Positions 7,899 through 23,039 of a stretch of 64,000 nucleotides of DNA are shown here, piece after piece. The position numbers were made by a program, and so were the translations under genes. Positions within the stretch are counted from its first letter, which is position 1. Every line of letters starts with the position of its first letter. The notes under the pieces were generated by a model. It did no database searches. It had not been told where the DNA came from and was given only the letters and a program-made list of their open reading frames with translations. Source of the DNA: Trichopria drosophilae (taxonomy: Eukaryota > Arthropoda > Insecta > Hymenoptera > Diapriidae); assembly GCA_030407085.1 (NCBI GenBank), contig CM059582.1, positions 132,621,501-132,685,500 on the forward strand. The letters are read 5' to 3'.

Positions 7899-9806
7899 TG
7901 ATCTAATTATATTTTCGAAATTTTTTAATTTCTATTTGTTTAAATATGTTGTTAGTTGTATATAAACGGAATATTCGAGCTACGCACTCGAACGGATCAT
8001 GGCAAAAAGTTATTGACAATGGGGAATTCCACGTGCGCGCTGGGTATATATGGTCGTTTAATGGTCGATTTGAATCTTTTGATTAATATATTTTCCGAAA
8101 TTTTTTAATTTCAAACTTGTGTTTTAAAATATGTTATTAGTTGTATATGAAACGGAATTTCGAGCTGCGCACCCGACCGGATCACGACAAAAAGTTATTA
8201 ATAATCGGTAATTATGCGTGTGCGCGCGGCGTTATATATTGGTCGTTTAATGGTCGATTTGAACATTTTGATTAATATATTTTTGAAATTTTTTTAATTT
8301 CTAATTGTTTAAATATGGTATTAGTTGTATATGAACGGGAATTTGGAGCTGCGCACTTGGACGGATCATGGCAAAAAAGTTATTACACAATAGCGGAATT
8401 CCACGTGCGCGCCGGCGTATATTGGTCGATTTAATGGTCGATTTTAACCTGTTGATTAATATATTTTTGAAATTTTTTAATTTCTAATTGTTTAAATATG
8501 TTATTAGTTGTATATGAACGGAATTTCGAGCTGCGCACACCGACCGGATCACCGACAAAAAGTTATTAATAATCGGTAATTATGCGTGCGCGCGGCGTAT
8601 ATATTGGTTGTTTAATGGTCGATTTGAACTTTTTGATTAATATATTTTCGAAAATTTTTAATTTCTAATTGTTTAAATATGTTATTAGTTGTATACGAAC
8701 GGAATTTCGAGCTGCGCACTTGGACGGATCATGGCAAAAATTTATTAACAATAGGGAATTCCGCGTGCGCGCGGCGTATATTGGTCGTTTAATGGTCGAT
8801 TTGAACCTTTTGATTAACATATTTTCGAAATTTCTTTAATTTCTAATTGTTTAAATATGTTATTCGTTGTATATGAACGGAATTTCGAGCTGCGCACCCG
8901 ACCGGATCACGACAAAAAGTTATTAATAATCGGTAATTATGCGTGCGCGCGGCGTATATTGGTCGTTTAATGGTCGATTGAAACTTTTGATTAATATATT
9001 TTTGAAATTTTTTAATTTCTAATTGTTTAAATATGTTATTAGTTGTATATGAACGGAAATTTCGAGCTGCGCACCCGACCCGATCACGACAAAAAGTTAT
9101 TAATAATCTGTAAATATGCGTGCGCGCGGCGTATATTGGTCGTTTAAATGGACGATTTGAACCTTTTGATTAATATATTTTTGAAATTTTTTAATTTCTA
9201 ATTGTTTTAAATATGTTATTAGTTGTATATGAACGGAATTTTGAGCTGCGCACTTGGACGGATCATGGCAAAAAGTTATTAACAATAGGAAATTCCACGT
9301 GCGCGGGGCGTATATTAGTCTTTTAATGGTCGATTTGAACCTTTTGATTAATATATTTTCGAAATTTTTTAATTTCTAATTGTTTAAATATGTTTGTTAG
9401 TTGTATATGAACGGAATTTCGAGCTGCGCACTCGAAAGGATCATGGCAAAAAATTATTAACAATGGGGAATTCGCGTGCGCGCGGCGTATATTGGTCGTT
9501 TAATGGTCGATTTGAACCTTTGATTAATATATTTTCGAAATTATTTAATTTCTAATTGTTTAAATATGTTATTAGTTGTATATGAACGGAATTTCGAGCT
9601 AAGCACCCGACCGAATCACGACAAAAAGTTATTAATAATCGGTTAATTATGCGTGCGCGCGGCGTATATTGGTCGTTTAATGGTCGATTTGAACTTTTGA
9701 TTAATATATTTTCAAATTTTTTAATTTCTAATTATTTAAATATGTTATTAGTAATGTATGAACGGAATTTCGAGCTGCGCACTTGGACGGATCATGGCAA
9801 AAAGTT
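7899..9806 (+). repeat. Satellite 1: tandem array, ~178-bp unit
   Basis: The landmark GAGCT within TTCGAGCTGCGCAC occurs at 7977, 8162, 8346, 8528, 8709, 8887, 9064, 9243, 9421, 9596 and 9772. That gives eleven copies with spacing 175-185 bp. Each unit also holds GTGCGCGCGGCGTATATTGG, TTTAATGGTCGATTTGAAC and a long A+T block ending TTAGTTGTATATGAACGG. Two forms alternate. One has TTGGACGGATCATGGC followed by AACAATAGGGAATTC; the other has CCGACCGGATCACGAC followed by AATAATCGGTAATTATG. The last copy is cut at about 9806, after CAAAAAGTTATG. Open frames at 9100-9285 and 9728-9919 are satellite shadows. Confidence 0.92.
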
Positions 9807-9954
9807 ATGTGTTTGAAGTTTCCACCGGTGGAGTCAACCGAAAAATTGAAAATATTAAAACAAATGAAAACATCACATATTCCACGATTTGAACGCGTAT
9901 ATATGTCGGTAAAGAACAATTCAAGAATCTGACATAAATTTTACGAAAAAATTT
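9807..9954 (+). repeat. Degenerate edge monomer of satellite 2
   Basis: Between the last satellite 1 unit and the first regular satellite 2 unit lies sequence that still shows the satellite 2 order: TTTCCACCGGTGGAGTCAACC near 9819, then TATATATGTCGGTAAAGAAC near 9897, then GACATAAATTTTACGAAAAA. It is heavily substituted compared with interior units. Diverged units at array ends are usual, because unequal exchange homogenises the interior more than the edge. Confidence 0.65.
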
Positions 9955-12900
9955 CATCCACCGGATCAACCCCAAAGTAAGCGATGATCATTGAAACTAG
10001 TGTATCTCCCTAGATATGGATGGTAACAGAAATTTTTATTTTATATATCGGTAGGAAATATCACAAGAGACTCACATAAATTTTACGAAAAAATTTCATC
10101 CACCGGATCAACCCCAAAATAAGGGATGATCATTGAAACTAGTGTATCTCCCTAGATATGGATGGTAACAGATAATTTTATTTTATGTATCGGTAAGAAA
10201 TATTACAAGAGACTTACATAAATTTTACGAAAAAATTTCATCCACCGGATCAACCCCAAACTAAGGGATGATTGTCGAAACTAGCGTATCTCCCTAGATA
10301 TGGATGGTAACAGAAATTTTTATTTTATATATCGGTAGGAAATATCACAAGAGACTCACATAAATTTTACGAAAAAATTTCATCCACCGGATCAACCCCA
10401 AAATAAGGGATGATCATTGAAACTAGTGTATCTCCCTAGATATGGATGGTAACAGAAATTTTTATTTTATGCATCGGTAAGAAATATTGCAAGAGACTCA
10501 CATAAATTTTACGAAAAAATTTCATCCACCGGATCAACCCCAAACTAAGGGATGATTGTTGAAACTAGCGTATCTACCTAGTGTATCTCCCTAGATATGG
10601 ATGGTAACAGAAATTTTTATTTTATATATCGGTAGGAAATATCACAAGAGACTCACATAAATTTTACGAAAAAATTTCATCCACCGGATCAACCCCAAAA
10701 TAAGGGATGATCATTGAAACTAGTGTATCTCCCTAGATATCGGGGGTAACAGATAATTTTATTTTATATATCGGTAAGAAATATTACAAGAGACTCACAT
10801 AAATTTTACGAAAAAATTTTATCCACAGGATCAACCCCAAACTAAGGGATGATTGTTGAAACTAGCGTATCACCCTAGTGTATCTCCCTAGATATGGATG
10901 GTAACAGAAATTTTTATTTTATATATCGGTAGGAAATATCACAAGAGACTCACATAAATTTTACGAAAAAATTTCATCCACCGGATCAACCCCAAAATAA
11001 GGGATGATCATTGAAACTAGTGTATCTCCCTAGATATCGGGGGTAACAGATAATTTTATTTTATGTATCGGTAAGAAATATTACAAGAGACTCACATAAA
11101 TTTTACGAAAAAATTTCATCCACCGGATCAACCCCAAACTAAGGGATGATTGTTGAAACTAGCGTATCTACCTAGTGTATCTCCCTAGATATGGATGGTA
11201 GCAGAAATTTTTATTTTATGTATCGGTAAGAAATATTGCAAGAGACACATAAATTTTACGAATAAATTTCATCCACCGGATCAACCCCAAAATAAGGGAT
11301 GATCATTGAAACTAGTGTATCTCCCTAGATATCGGGGGTAACAGATACTTTTATTTTATGTATCGGTAAGAAATATTACAAGAAACTCACATAAATTTTA
11401 CGAAAAAATTTCATCCACCGGATCAACCCCAAACTAAGGGATGATTGTCGAAACTAGCGTATCTACCTAGTGTATCTCCCTAGATATGGATGGTAACAGA
11501 AATTTTTATTTTATATATCGGTAGGAAATATCACAAGAGACTCACATAAATTTTACGAAAAAATTTCATCCACCGGATCAACCCCAAACTAAGGGATGAT
11601 TGTTGAAACTAGCGTATCTCCCTAGTGTATCTCCCTAGATATGGATGGTAACAGAAATTTTTATTTTATATATCGGTAAGAAATATTGCAAGAGACTCAC
11701 ATAAATTTTACGAAAAAATTTCATCCACCGGATCAACCCCAAACTAAGGGATGATTGTTGAAACTAGCGTATCTCCCTAGTGTATCTCCCTAGATATGGA
11801 TGGTAACAGAAATTTTTATTTTATATATCGGTAAGAAATATTGCAAGAGACTCATATAAATTTTACGAAAAAATTTCATCCACCGGATCAACCCCAAAAT
11901 AAGGGATGATCATTGAAACTAGTGTATCTCCCTAGATATGTATGGTAACAGAAATTTTTATTTTATATATCGGTAGGAAATATCACAAGAGACTCACATA
12001 AATTTTACGAAAAAATTTCATCCACCGGATCAACCCCAAAATAAGGGATGATCATTGAAACTAGTGTATCTCCCTAGTGTATCTCCCTAGATATGGATGG
12101 TAACAGAAATTTTTATTTTATATATCGGTAGGAAATATCACAAGAGACTCACATAAATTTTACGAAAAAATTTCATCCACCGGATCAACCCCAAACTAAG
12201 GGATGATTGTTGAAACTAGCGTATCTCCCTAGTGTATCTCCCTAGATATGGATGGTAACAGAAATTTTTATTTTATATATCGGTAGGAAATATCACAAGA
12301 GACTCACATAAATTTTACGAAAAAATTTCATCCACCGGATCAACCCCAAAATAAGGGATGATCATTGAAACTAGTGTATCTCCCTAGATATCGGGGGTAA
12401 CAGATAATTTTATTTTATGTATCGGTAAGAAATATTACAAGAGACTCACATAAATTTTACGAAAAAATTTCATCCACCGGATCAACCCCAAAATAAGGGA
12501 TGATCATTGAAACTAGTGTATCTCCCTAGATATGTATGGTAACAGAAATTTTTATTTTATATATCGGTAGGAAATATCACAAGAGACTCACATAAATTTT
12601 ACGAAAAAATTTCATCCACCGGATCAACCCCAAAGTAAGGGATGATCATTGAAACTAGTGTATCTCCCTAGATATGGATGGTAACAGAAATTTTTATTTT
12701 ATATATCGGTAGGAAATATCACAAGAGACTCACATAAATTTTACGAAAAAATTTCATCCACCGGATCAACCCCAAAATAAGGGATGATCATTGAAACTAG
12801 TGTATCTCCCTAGATATGGATGGTAACAGAAATTTTTATTTTATATATCGGTAGGAAATATCACAAGAGACTCACATAAATTTTACGAAAAAATTTCATC

Positions 12901-15900
12901 CACCGGATCAACCCCAAAATAAGGGATGATCATTGAAACTAGTGTATCTCCCTAGATATGGATGGTAACAGAAATTTTTATTTTATATATCGGTAAGAAA
13001 TATTACAAGAGACTCACATAAATTTTACGAAAAAATTTCATCCACCGGATCAACCCCAAACTAAGGGATGATTGTTGAAACTAGCGTATCTACCTAGTGT
13101 ATCTCCCTAGATATGGATGGTAACAGAAATTTTTATTTTATATATCGGTAGGAAATATCACAAGAGACTCACATAAATTTTACGAAAAAATTTCATCCAC
13201 CGGATCAACCCCAAAATAAGGGATGATCATTGAAACTAGTGTATCTCCCTAGATATCGGGGGTAACAGATACTTTTATTTTATGTATCGGTAAGAAATAT
13301 TACAAGAGACTCACATAAATTTTACGAAAAAATTTCATCCACCGGATCAACCCCAAAATAAGGGATGATCATTGAAACTAGTGTATCTCCCTAGATATGG
13401 ATGGTAACAGAAATTTTTATTTTATATATCGGTTGGAAATATCACAAGAGACTCATATAAATTTTACGAAAAAATTTCATCCACCGGATCAACCCCAAAA
13501 TAAGCGATGATCATTGAAACTAGTGTATCTCCCTAGATATGGATGGTAACAAAAATTTTTATTTTATATATCGGTAGGAAATATCACAAGAGACTCACAT
13601 AAATTTTACGAAAAAATTTCATCCACCGGATCAACCCCAAACTAAGTGATGATTGTTGAAGCTAGCGTATCTCCCTAGTGTATCTCCCTAGATATGGATG
13701 GTAACAGAAATTTTTATATTATATATCGGTAGGAAATATCACAAGAGACTCACATAAATTTTACGAAAAAATTTCATCCACCGGATCAACCCCAAAATAA
13801 GGGATGATCATTGAAACTAGTGTATCTCCCTAGATATCGGGGGTAACAGATAATTTTATTTTATGTATCGGTAAGAAATATTACAAGAGACTCACATAAA
13901 TTTTACGAAAAAATTTCATCCACCGGATCAACCCCAAAATAAGGGATGATCATTGAAACTAGTGTATCTCCCTAGATATGGATGGTAACAGAAATTTTTA
14001 TTTTATATATCGGTAGGAAATATCACAAGAGACTCACATAAATTTTACGAAAAAATTTCATCCACCGGATCAACCCCAAAATAAGGGATGATCATTGAAA
14101 CTAGTGTATCTCCCTAGATATGGATGCTAACAGAAATTTTTATTTTATATATCGGTAGTAAATATCACAAGAGACTCACATAAATTTTACGAAAAAATTT
14201 CATCCACCGGATCAACCCCAAAATAAGGGATGATCATTGAAACTAGTGTATCTCCCTAGATATGGATGGTAACAGAAATTTTTATTTTATGCATCGGTAA
14301 GAAATATTGCAAGAGACTCACAAAAATTTTACGAAAAAATTTCATCCACCGGATCAACCCCAAACTAAGGGATGATTGTTGAAACTAGCGTATCTACCTA
14401 GTGTATCTCCCTAGATATGGATGGTAACAGAAATTTTTATTTTATATATCGGTAGGAAATATCACAAGAGACTCACATAAATTTTACGAAAAAATTTCAT
14501 CCACCGGATCAACCTCAAAATAAGGGATGATCATTGAAACTAGTGTATCTCCCTAGATATGGATGGTAACAGAAATTTTTATTTTATGTATCGGTAAGAA
14601 ATATTGCAAGAGACTCACATAAATTTTACGAAAAAATTTCATCCACCGGATCAACCCCAAACTAAGGGATGATTGTTGAAACTAGCGTATCTACCTAGTG
14701 TATCTCCCTAGATATGGATGGTAACAGAAATTTTTATTTTATATATCGGTAGGAAATATCACAAGAGACTCACATAAATTTTACGAAAAAATTTCATCCA
14801 CCGGATCAACCCCAAAATAAGGGATGATCATTGAAACTAGTGTATCTCCCTAGATATCGGGGGTAACAGATAATTTTATTTTATGTATCGGTAAGAAATA
14901 TTACAAGAGACTCACATAAATTTTACGAAAAAATTTCATCCACCGGATCAACCCCAAACTAAGGGATGATTGTTGAAACTAGCGTATCTCCCTAGTGTAT
15001 CTCCCTAGATATGGATGGTAACAGAAATTTTTATTTTATATATCGGTAGGAAATATCACAAGAGACTCACATAAATTTTACGAAAAAATTTCATCCACCG
15101 GATCAACCCCAAAATAAGGGATGATCATTGAAACTAGTGTATCTCCCTAGATATGGATGGTAACAGAAATTTTTATTTTATATATCGGTAGGAAATATCA
15201 CAAGAGACTCACATAAATTTTACGAAAAAATTTCATCCACCGGATCAACCCCAAAATAAGGGATGATCATTGAAACTAGTGTATCTCCCTAGATATCGGG
15301 GGTAACAGATAATTTTATTTTATGTATCGGTAAGAAATATTACAAGAGACTCACATAAATTTTACGAAAAAATTTCATCCACCGGATCAACCCCAAAATA
15401 AGGGATGATCATTGAAACTAGTGTATCTCCCTAGATATGGATGGTAACAGAAATTTTTATTTTATATATCGGTAGGAAATATCACAAGAGACTCACATAA
15501 ATTTTACGAAAAAATTTCATCCACCGGATCAACCCCAAAATAAGGGATGATCATTGAAACTAGTGTATCTCCCTAGATATGGATGGTAACAGAAATTTTT
15601 ATTTTATGCATCGGTAAGAAATATTGCAAGAGACTCACAAAAATTTTACGAAAAAATTTCATCCACCGGATCAACCCCAAACTAAGGGATGATTGTTGAA
15701 ACTAGCGTATCTACCTAGTGTATCTCCCTAGATATGGATGGTAACAGAAATTTTTATTTTATATATCGGTAGGAAATATCACAAGAGACTCACATAAATT
15801 TTACGAAAAAATTTCATCCAACGGATCAACCCCAAAATAATGGATGATCGTTGAAACTAGTGTATCTCCCTAGATATGGATGGTAACAGAAATTTTTATT

Positions 15901-18900
15901 TTATGTATCGGTAAGAAATATTGCAAGATACTCACATAAATTTTACGAAAAAATTTCATCCACCGGATCAACCCCAAACTAAGGGATGATTGTTGAAACT
16001 AGCGTATCTCCCTAGTGTATCTCCCTAGATATGGATGGTAACAGAAATTTTTATTTTATATATCGGTAGGAAATATCACAAGAGACTCACATAAATTTTA
16101 CGAAAAAATTTCATCCACCGGATCAACCCCAAAATAAGGGATGATCATTGAAACTAGTGTATCTCCCTAGATATGGATGGTAACAGAAATTTTTATTTTA
16201 TATATCGGTAGGAAATATCACAAGAGACTCACATAAATTTTACGAAAAAATTTCATCCACCGGATCAACCCCAAACTAAGGGATGATTGTTGAAACTAGC
16301 GTATCTACCTAGTGTATCTCCCTAGATATGGATGGTAACAGAAATTTTTATTTTATATATCGGTAGGAAATATCACAAGAGACTCACATAAATTTTACGA
16401 AAAAATTTCATCCACCGGATCAACCCCAAAATAAGGGATGATCATTGAAACTAGTGTATCTCCCTAGATATGGATGGTAACAGAAATTTTTATTTTATGT
16501 ATCGGTAAGAAATATTGCAAGAGACTCACATAAATTTTACGAAAAAATTTCATCCACCGGATCAACCCCAAACTAAGGGATGATTGTTGAAACTAGCGTA
16601 TCTACCTAGTGTATCTCCCTAGATATGGATGGTAACAGAAATTTTTATTTTATATATCGGTAGGAAATATCACAAGAGACTCACATAAATTTTACGAAAA
16701 AATTTCATCCACCGGATCAACCCCAAAATAAGGGATGATCGTTGAAACTAGTGTATCTCCCTAGATATCGGGGGTAACAGATAATTTTATTTTATATATC
16801 GGTAAGAAATATTACAAGAGACTCACATAAATTTTACGAAAAAATTTTATCCACCGGATCAACCCCAAACTAAGGGATGATTGTTGAAACTAGCGTATCT
16901 CCCTAGTGTATCTCCCTAGATATGGATGGTAACAGAAATTTTTATTTTATATATCGGTAGGAAATATCACAAGAGACTCACATAAATTTTACGAAAAAAT
17001 TTCATCCACCGGATCAACCCCAAAATAAGGGATGATCATTGAAACTAGTGTATCTCCCTAGATATCGGGGGTAACAGATAATTTTATTTTATGTATCGGT
17101 AAGAAATATTACAAGAGACTCACATAAATTTTACGAAAAAATTTCATCCACCGGATCAACCCCAAACTAAGGGATGATTGTTGAAACTAGCGTATCACCC
17201 TAGTGTATCTCCCTAGATATGGATGGTAACAGAAATTTTTATTTTATATATCGGTAGGAAATATCACAAGAGACTCACATAAATTTTACGAAAAAATTTC
17301 ATCCACCGGATCAACCCCAAAGTAAGGGATGATCATTGAAACTAGTGTATCTCCCTAGATATCGGGGTAACAGATAATTTTATTTTATGTATCTGTAAGA
17401 AATATTACGAGAGACTGACATAAATTTTACGAAAAAATTTCATCCACCGGATCAATCCCAAAATAAGGGATGATCGTTGAAACTAGTGTATCTCCCTAGT
17501 GTATCTCCCTAGATATGGATGGTAACAGAAATTTTTATTTTATATATCGGTAAGAAATATTACAAGAGACTCACATAAATTTTACGAAAAAATTTCATCC
17601 ACCGGATCAACCCCAAAATAAGGGATGATCATTGAAACTAGCGTATCTCCCTAGTGTATCTCCCTAGATATGGAGGGTAACACAAATTTTTATTTTATAT
17701 ATCGGTAAGAAATATTACAAGAGACTCACATAAATTTTACGAAAAAATTTCATCCACCGGATCAACCCCAAACTAAGGGATGATTGTTGAAACTAGCGTA
17801 TCTACCTAGTGTATCTCCCTAGATATGGATGGTAACAGAAATTTTTATTTTATATATCGGTAGGAAATATCACAAGAGACTCACATAAATTTTACGAAAA
17901 AATTTCATCCACCGGATCAACCCCAAAATAAGGGATGATCATTGAAACTAGTGTATCTCCCTAGATATGGATGGTAACAGAAATTTTTATTTTATATATC
18001 GGTAGGAAATATCACAAGAGACTCACATAAATTTTACGAAAAAATTTCATCCACCGGATCAACCCCAAACTAAGGGATGATTGTTGAAACTAGCGTATCT
18101 CCCTAGTGTATCTCCCTAGATATGGATGGTAACAGAAATTTTTATTTTATATATCGGTAGGAAATATCACAAGAGACTCACATAAATTTTACGAAAAAAT
18201 TTCATCCACCGGATCAACCCCAAAATAAGGGATGATCATTGAAACTAGCGTATCTCCCTAGTGTATCTCCCTAGATATGGATGGTAACAGAAATTTTTAT
18301 TTTATATATCGGTAGGAAATATCACAAGAGACTCACATAAATTTTACGAAAAAATTTCATCCACCGGATCAACCCCAAAATAAGGGATGATCATTGAAAC
18401 TAGTGTATCTCCCTAGATATCGGGGGTAACAGATATTTTTATTTTATGTATCGGTAAGAAATATTACAAGAGACTCACATAAATTTTACGAAAAAATTTC
18501 ATCCACCGGATCAACCCCAAAATAAGGGATGATCATTGAAACTAGTGTATCTCCCTAGATATGGATGGTAACAGAAATTTTTATTTTATATATCGGTAGG
18601 AAATATCACAAGAGACTCACATAAATTTTACGAAAAAATTTCATCCACCGGATCAACCCCAAAATAAGGGATGATCATTGAAACTAGTGTATCTCCCTAG
18701 ATATGGATGGTAACAGAAATTTTTATTTTATATATCGGTAGGAAATATCACAAGAGACTCACATAAATTTTACGAAAAAATTTCATCCACCGGATCAACC
18801 CCAAAATAAGGGATGATCATTGAAACTAGTGTATCTCCCTAGATATGGATGGTAACAGAAATTTTTATTTTATATATCGGTAGGAAATATCACAAGAGAC

Positions 18901-21900
18901 TCACATAAATTTTACGAAAAAATTTCATCCACCGGATCAACCCCAAAATAAGGGATGATCATTGAAACTAGTGTATCTCCCTAGATATGGATGGTAACAG
19001 AAATTTTTATTTTATATATCGGTAAGAAATATCACAAGAGACTCACATAAATTTTACGAAAAAATTTCATCCACCGGATCAACCCCAAAATAAGGGATGA
19101 TCATTGAAACTAGTGTATCTCCCTAGATATGGATGGTAACAGAAATTTTTATTTTATATATCGGTAGGAAATATCACAAGAGACTCACATAAATTTTACG
19201 AAAAAATTTCATCCACCGGATCAACCCCAAACTAAGGGATGATCATTGAAACTAGCGTATCTCCCTAGTGTATCTCCCTAGATATGGATGGTAACAGAAA
19301 TTTTTATTTTATATATCGGTAGGAAATATCACAAGAGACTCACATAAATTTTACGAAAAAATTTCATCCACCGGATCAACCCCAAAATAAGGGATGATCA
19401 TTGAAACTAGTGTATCTCCCTAGATATCGGGGGTAACAGATACTTTTATTTTATGTATCGGTAAGAAATATTACAAGAGACTCACATAAATTTTACGAAA
19501 AAATTTCATCCACCGGATCAACCCCAAACTAAGGGATGATTGTCGAAACTAGCGTATCTACCTAGTGTATCTCCCTAGATATGGATGGTAACAGAAATTT
19601 TTATTTTATATATCGGTAGGAAATATCACAAGAGACTCACATAAATTTTACGAAAAAATTTCATCCACCGGATCAACCCCAAAATAAGGGATGATCATTG
19701 AAACTAGTGTATCTCCCTAGATATGGATGGTAACAGAAATTTTTATTTTATATATCGGTAAGAAATATTACAAGAGACTCACATAAATTTTACGAAAAAA
19801 TTTTATCCACCGGATCAACCCCAAACTAAGGGATGATTGTTGAAACTAGCGTATCTCCCTAGTGTATCTCCCTAGATATGGATGGTAACAGAAATTTTTA
19901 TTTTATATATCGGTAGGAAATATCACAAGAGACTCACATAAATTTTACGAAAAAATTTCATCCACCGGATCAACCCCAAAATAAGGGATGATCATTGAAA
20001 CTAGTGTATCTCCCTAGATATGGATGGTAACAGAAATTTTTATTTTATGTATCGGTAAGAAATATTGCAAGAGACTCACATAAATTTTACGAAAAAATTT
20101 CATCCACCGGATCAACCCCAAAATAAGGGATGATCATTGAAACTAGTGTATCTCCCTAGATATCGGGGGTAACAGATAATTTTATTTTATGTATCGGTAA
20201 GAAATATTACAAGAGACTCACATAAATTTTACGAAAAAATTTCATCCACCGGATCAACCCCAAAATAAGGGATGATCATTGAAACTAGTGTATCTCCCTA
20301 GATATGGATGGTAACAGAAATTTTTATTTTATATATCGGTAGGAAATATCACAAGAGACTCACATAAATTTTACGAAAAAATTTCATCCACCGGATCAAC
20401 CTCAAAATAAGGGATGATCATTGAAACTAGTGTATCTCCCTAGATATGGATGGTAGCAGAAATTTTTATTTTATGTATCGGTAAGAAATATTGCAAGAGA
20501 CACATAAATTTTACGAATAAATTTCATCCACCGGATCAACCCCAAAATAAGGGATGATCATTGAAACTAGTGTATCTCCCTAGATATGGATGGTAACAGA
20601 AATTTTTATTTTATATATCGGTAGAAAATATCACAAGAGACTCACATAAATTTTACGAAAAAATTTCATCCACCGGATCAACCCCAAAATAAGGGATGAT
20701 CATTGAAACTAGTGTATCTCCCTAGATATGGATGGTAACAGATAATTTTATTTTATATATCGGTAAGAAATATTACAAGAGACTCACATAAATTTTACGA
20801 AAAAATTTTATCCACCGGATCAACCCCAAACTAAGGGATGATTGTTGAAACTAGCGTATCTCCCTAGTGTATCTCCCTAGATATGGATGGTAACAGAAAT
20901 TTTTATTTTATATATCGGTAGGAAATATCACAAGAGACTCACATAAATTTTACGAAAAAATTTCATCCACCGGATCAACCCCAAAATAAGGGATGATCAT
21001 TGAAACTAGTGTATCTCCCTAGATATGGATGGTAACAGAAATTTTTATTTTATGTATCGGTAAGAAATATTACAAGAGACTCACATAAATTTTACGAAAA
21101 AATTTTATCCACCGGATCAACCCCAAACTAAGGGATGATTGTTGAAACTAGCGTATCTCCCTAGTGTATCTCCCTAGATATGGATGGTAACAGAAATTTT
21201 TATTTTATGTATCGGTAAGAAATATTGCAAGAGACTCACATAAATTTTACGAAAAAATTTCATCCACCGGATCAATCCCAAAATAAGGGATGATCGTTGA
21301 AACTAGTGTATCTCCCTAGATATCGGGGGTAACAGATAATTTTATTTTATATATCGGTAAGAAATATTACAAGCGACTCACATAAATTTTACGAAAAAAT
21401 TTTATCCACCGGATCAACCCCAAACTAAGGGATGATTGTTGAAACTAGCGTATCTCCCTAGTGTATCTCCCTAGATATGGATGGTAACACACATTTTTAT
21501 TTTATATATCGGTAGGAAATATCACAAGAGACTCACATAAATTTTACGAAAAAATTTCATCCACCGGATCAACCCCAAAGTAAGGGATGATTGTTGAAAC
21601 TAGCGTATCTCCCTAGTGTATCTCCCTAGATATGGATGGTAACAGAAATTTTTATTTTATATATCGGTAGGAAATATCACAAGAGACTCACATAAATTTT
21701 ACGAAAAAATTTCATCCACCGGATCAACCCCAAAATAAGGGATGATCATTGAAACTAGTGTATCTCCCTAGATATGGATGGTAACAGAAATTTTTATTTT
21801 ATATATCGGTAGGAAATATCACAAGAGACTCACATAAATTTTACGAAAAAATTTCATCCACCGGATCAACCCCAAAATAAGGGATGATCATTGAAACTAG

Positions 21901-22599
21901 TGTATCTCCCTAGATATCGATGGTAACAGATAATTTTATTTTATATATCGGTAAGAAATATTACAAGAGACTCACATAAATTTTACGAAAAAATTTCATC
22001 CACCGGATCAACCCCAAAATAAGGGATGATCATTGAAACTAGTGTATCTCCCTAGATATGGATGCTAACAGAAATTTTTATTTTATATATCGGTAGTAAA
22101 TATCACAAGAGACTCACATAAATTTTACGAAAAAATTTCATCCACCGGATCAACCCCAAAATAAGGGATGATCATTGAAACTAGTGTATCTCCCTAGATA
22201 TGGATGCTAACAGAAATTGTTATTTTATATATCGGTAAGAAATATTACAAGAGACTCACATAAATTTTACGAAAAAATTTCATCCACTAGATCAACCCCA
22301 AAATAAGGGATGATCATTGAAACTAGTGTATCTCCCTAGATATGGATGGTAACAGAAATTTTTATTTTATATATCGGTAGGAAATATCACAAGAGACTCA
22401 CATAAATTTTACGAAAAAATTTCATCCACCGGATCAACCCCAAAATAAGGGATGATCATTGAAACTAGTGTATCTCCCTAGATATCGGGGGTAACAGATA
22501 ATTTTATTTCATGTATCGGTAAGAAATATTACAAGAGACTTACATAAATTTTACGAAAAAATTTCATCCACCGGATCAACCCCAAACTAAGGGATGATT

Positions 22600-22920
22600 G
22601 TAGAAACTAGCGTATCTACCTAGTGTATCTCCCTAGATATGGATGGTAGCAGAAATTTTTATTTTATGTATCGGTAAGAAATATTGCAAGAGACACATAA
22701 ATTTTACGAATAAATTTCATCCACCGGATCAACCCCACAATAACGGATGATCATTGAAACTAGTGTATCTCCCTAGATATGGATGGTAACAGAAATTTTT
22801 ATTTTATGTATCGGTAAGAAATATTGCAAGAGACACATAAATTTTACGAATAAATTTCATCCACCGGATCAACCCCACAATAACGGATGATCATTGAAAC
22901 TAGTGTATCTCCCTAGATAT
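22600..22920 (+). repeat. Recent tandem duplication of a rare satellite 2 haplotype
   Basis: Two consecutive units carry the same private marks: GAGACACATAA (2-bp deletion, hence 140 bp), CGAATAAATTT and CCCACAATAACGG. AACCCCACAA occurs at 22731 and 22871, exactly 140 bp apart. The GTAGCAG mark is present in the first of the two only. Related units with the same deletion occur near 11200 and 20450. Confidence 0.8.
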
Positions 22921-23039
22921 GGATGGTAACAGAAATTTTTATTTTATATATCGGTAGGAAATATCACAAGAGACTCACATAAATTTTACGAAAAAATTTC
23001 ATCCACCGGATCAACCCCAAAATAAGGGATGATCATTGA

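Noticed and set aside
9100..9919. Minus-strand open frames of 61 and 63 codons
   Set aside because: Reverse-strand readings of satellite 1 and the satellite 2 edge, sharing the peptide FCHDPSKCAA because the DNA repeats.
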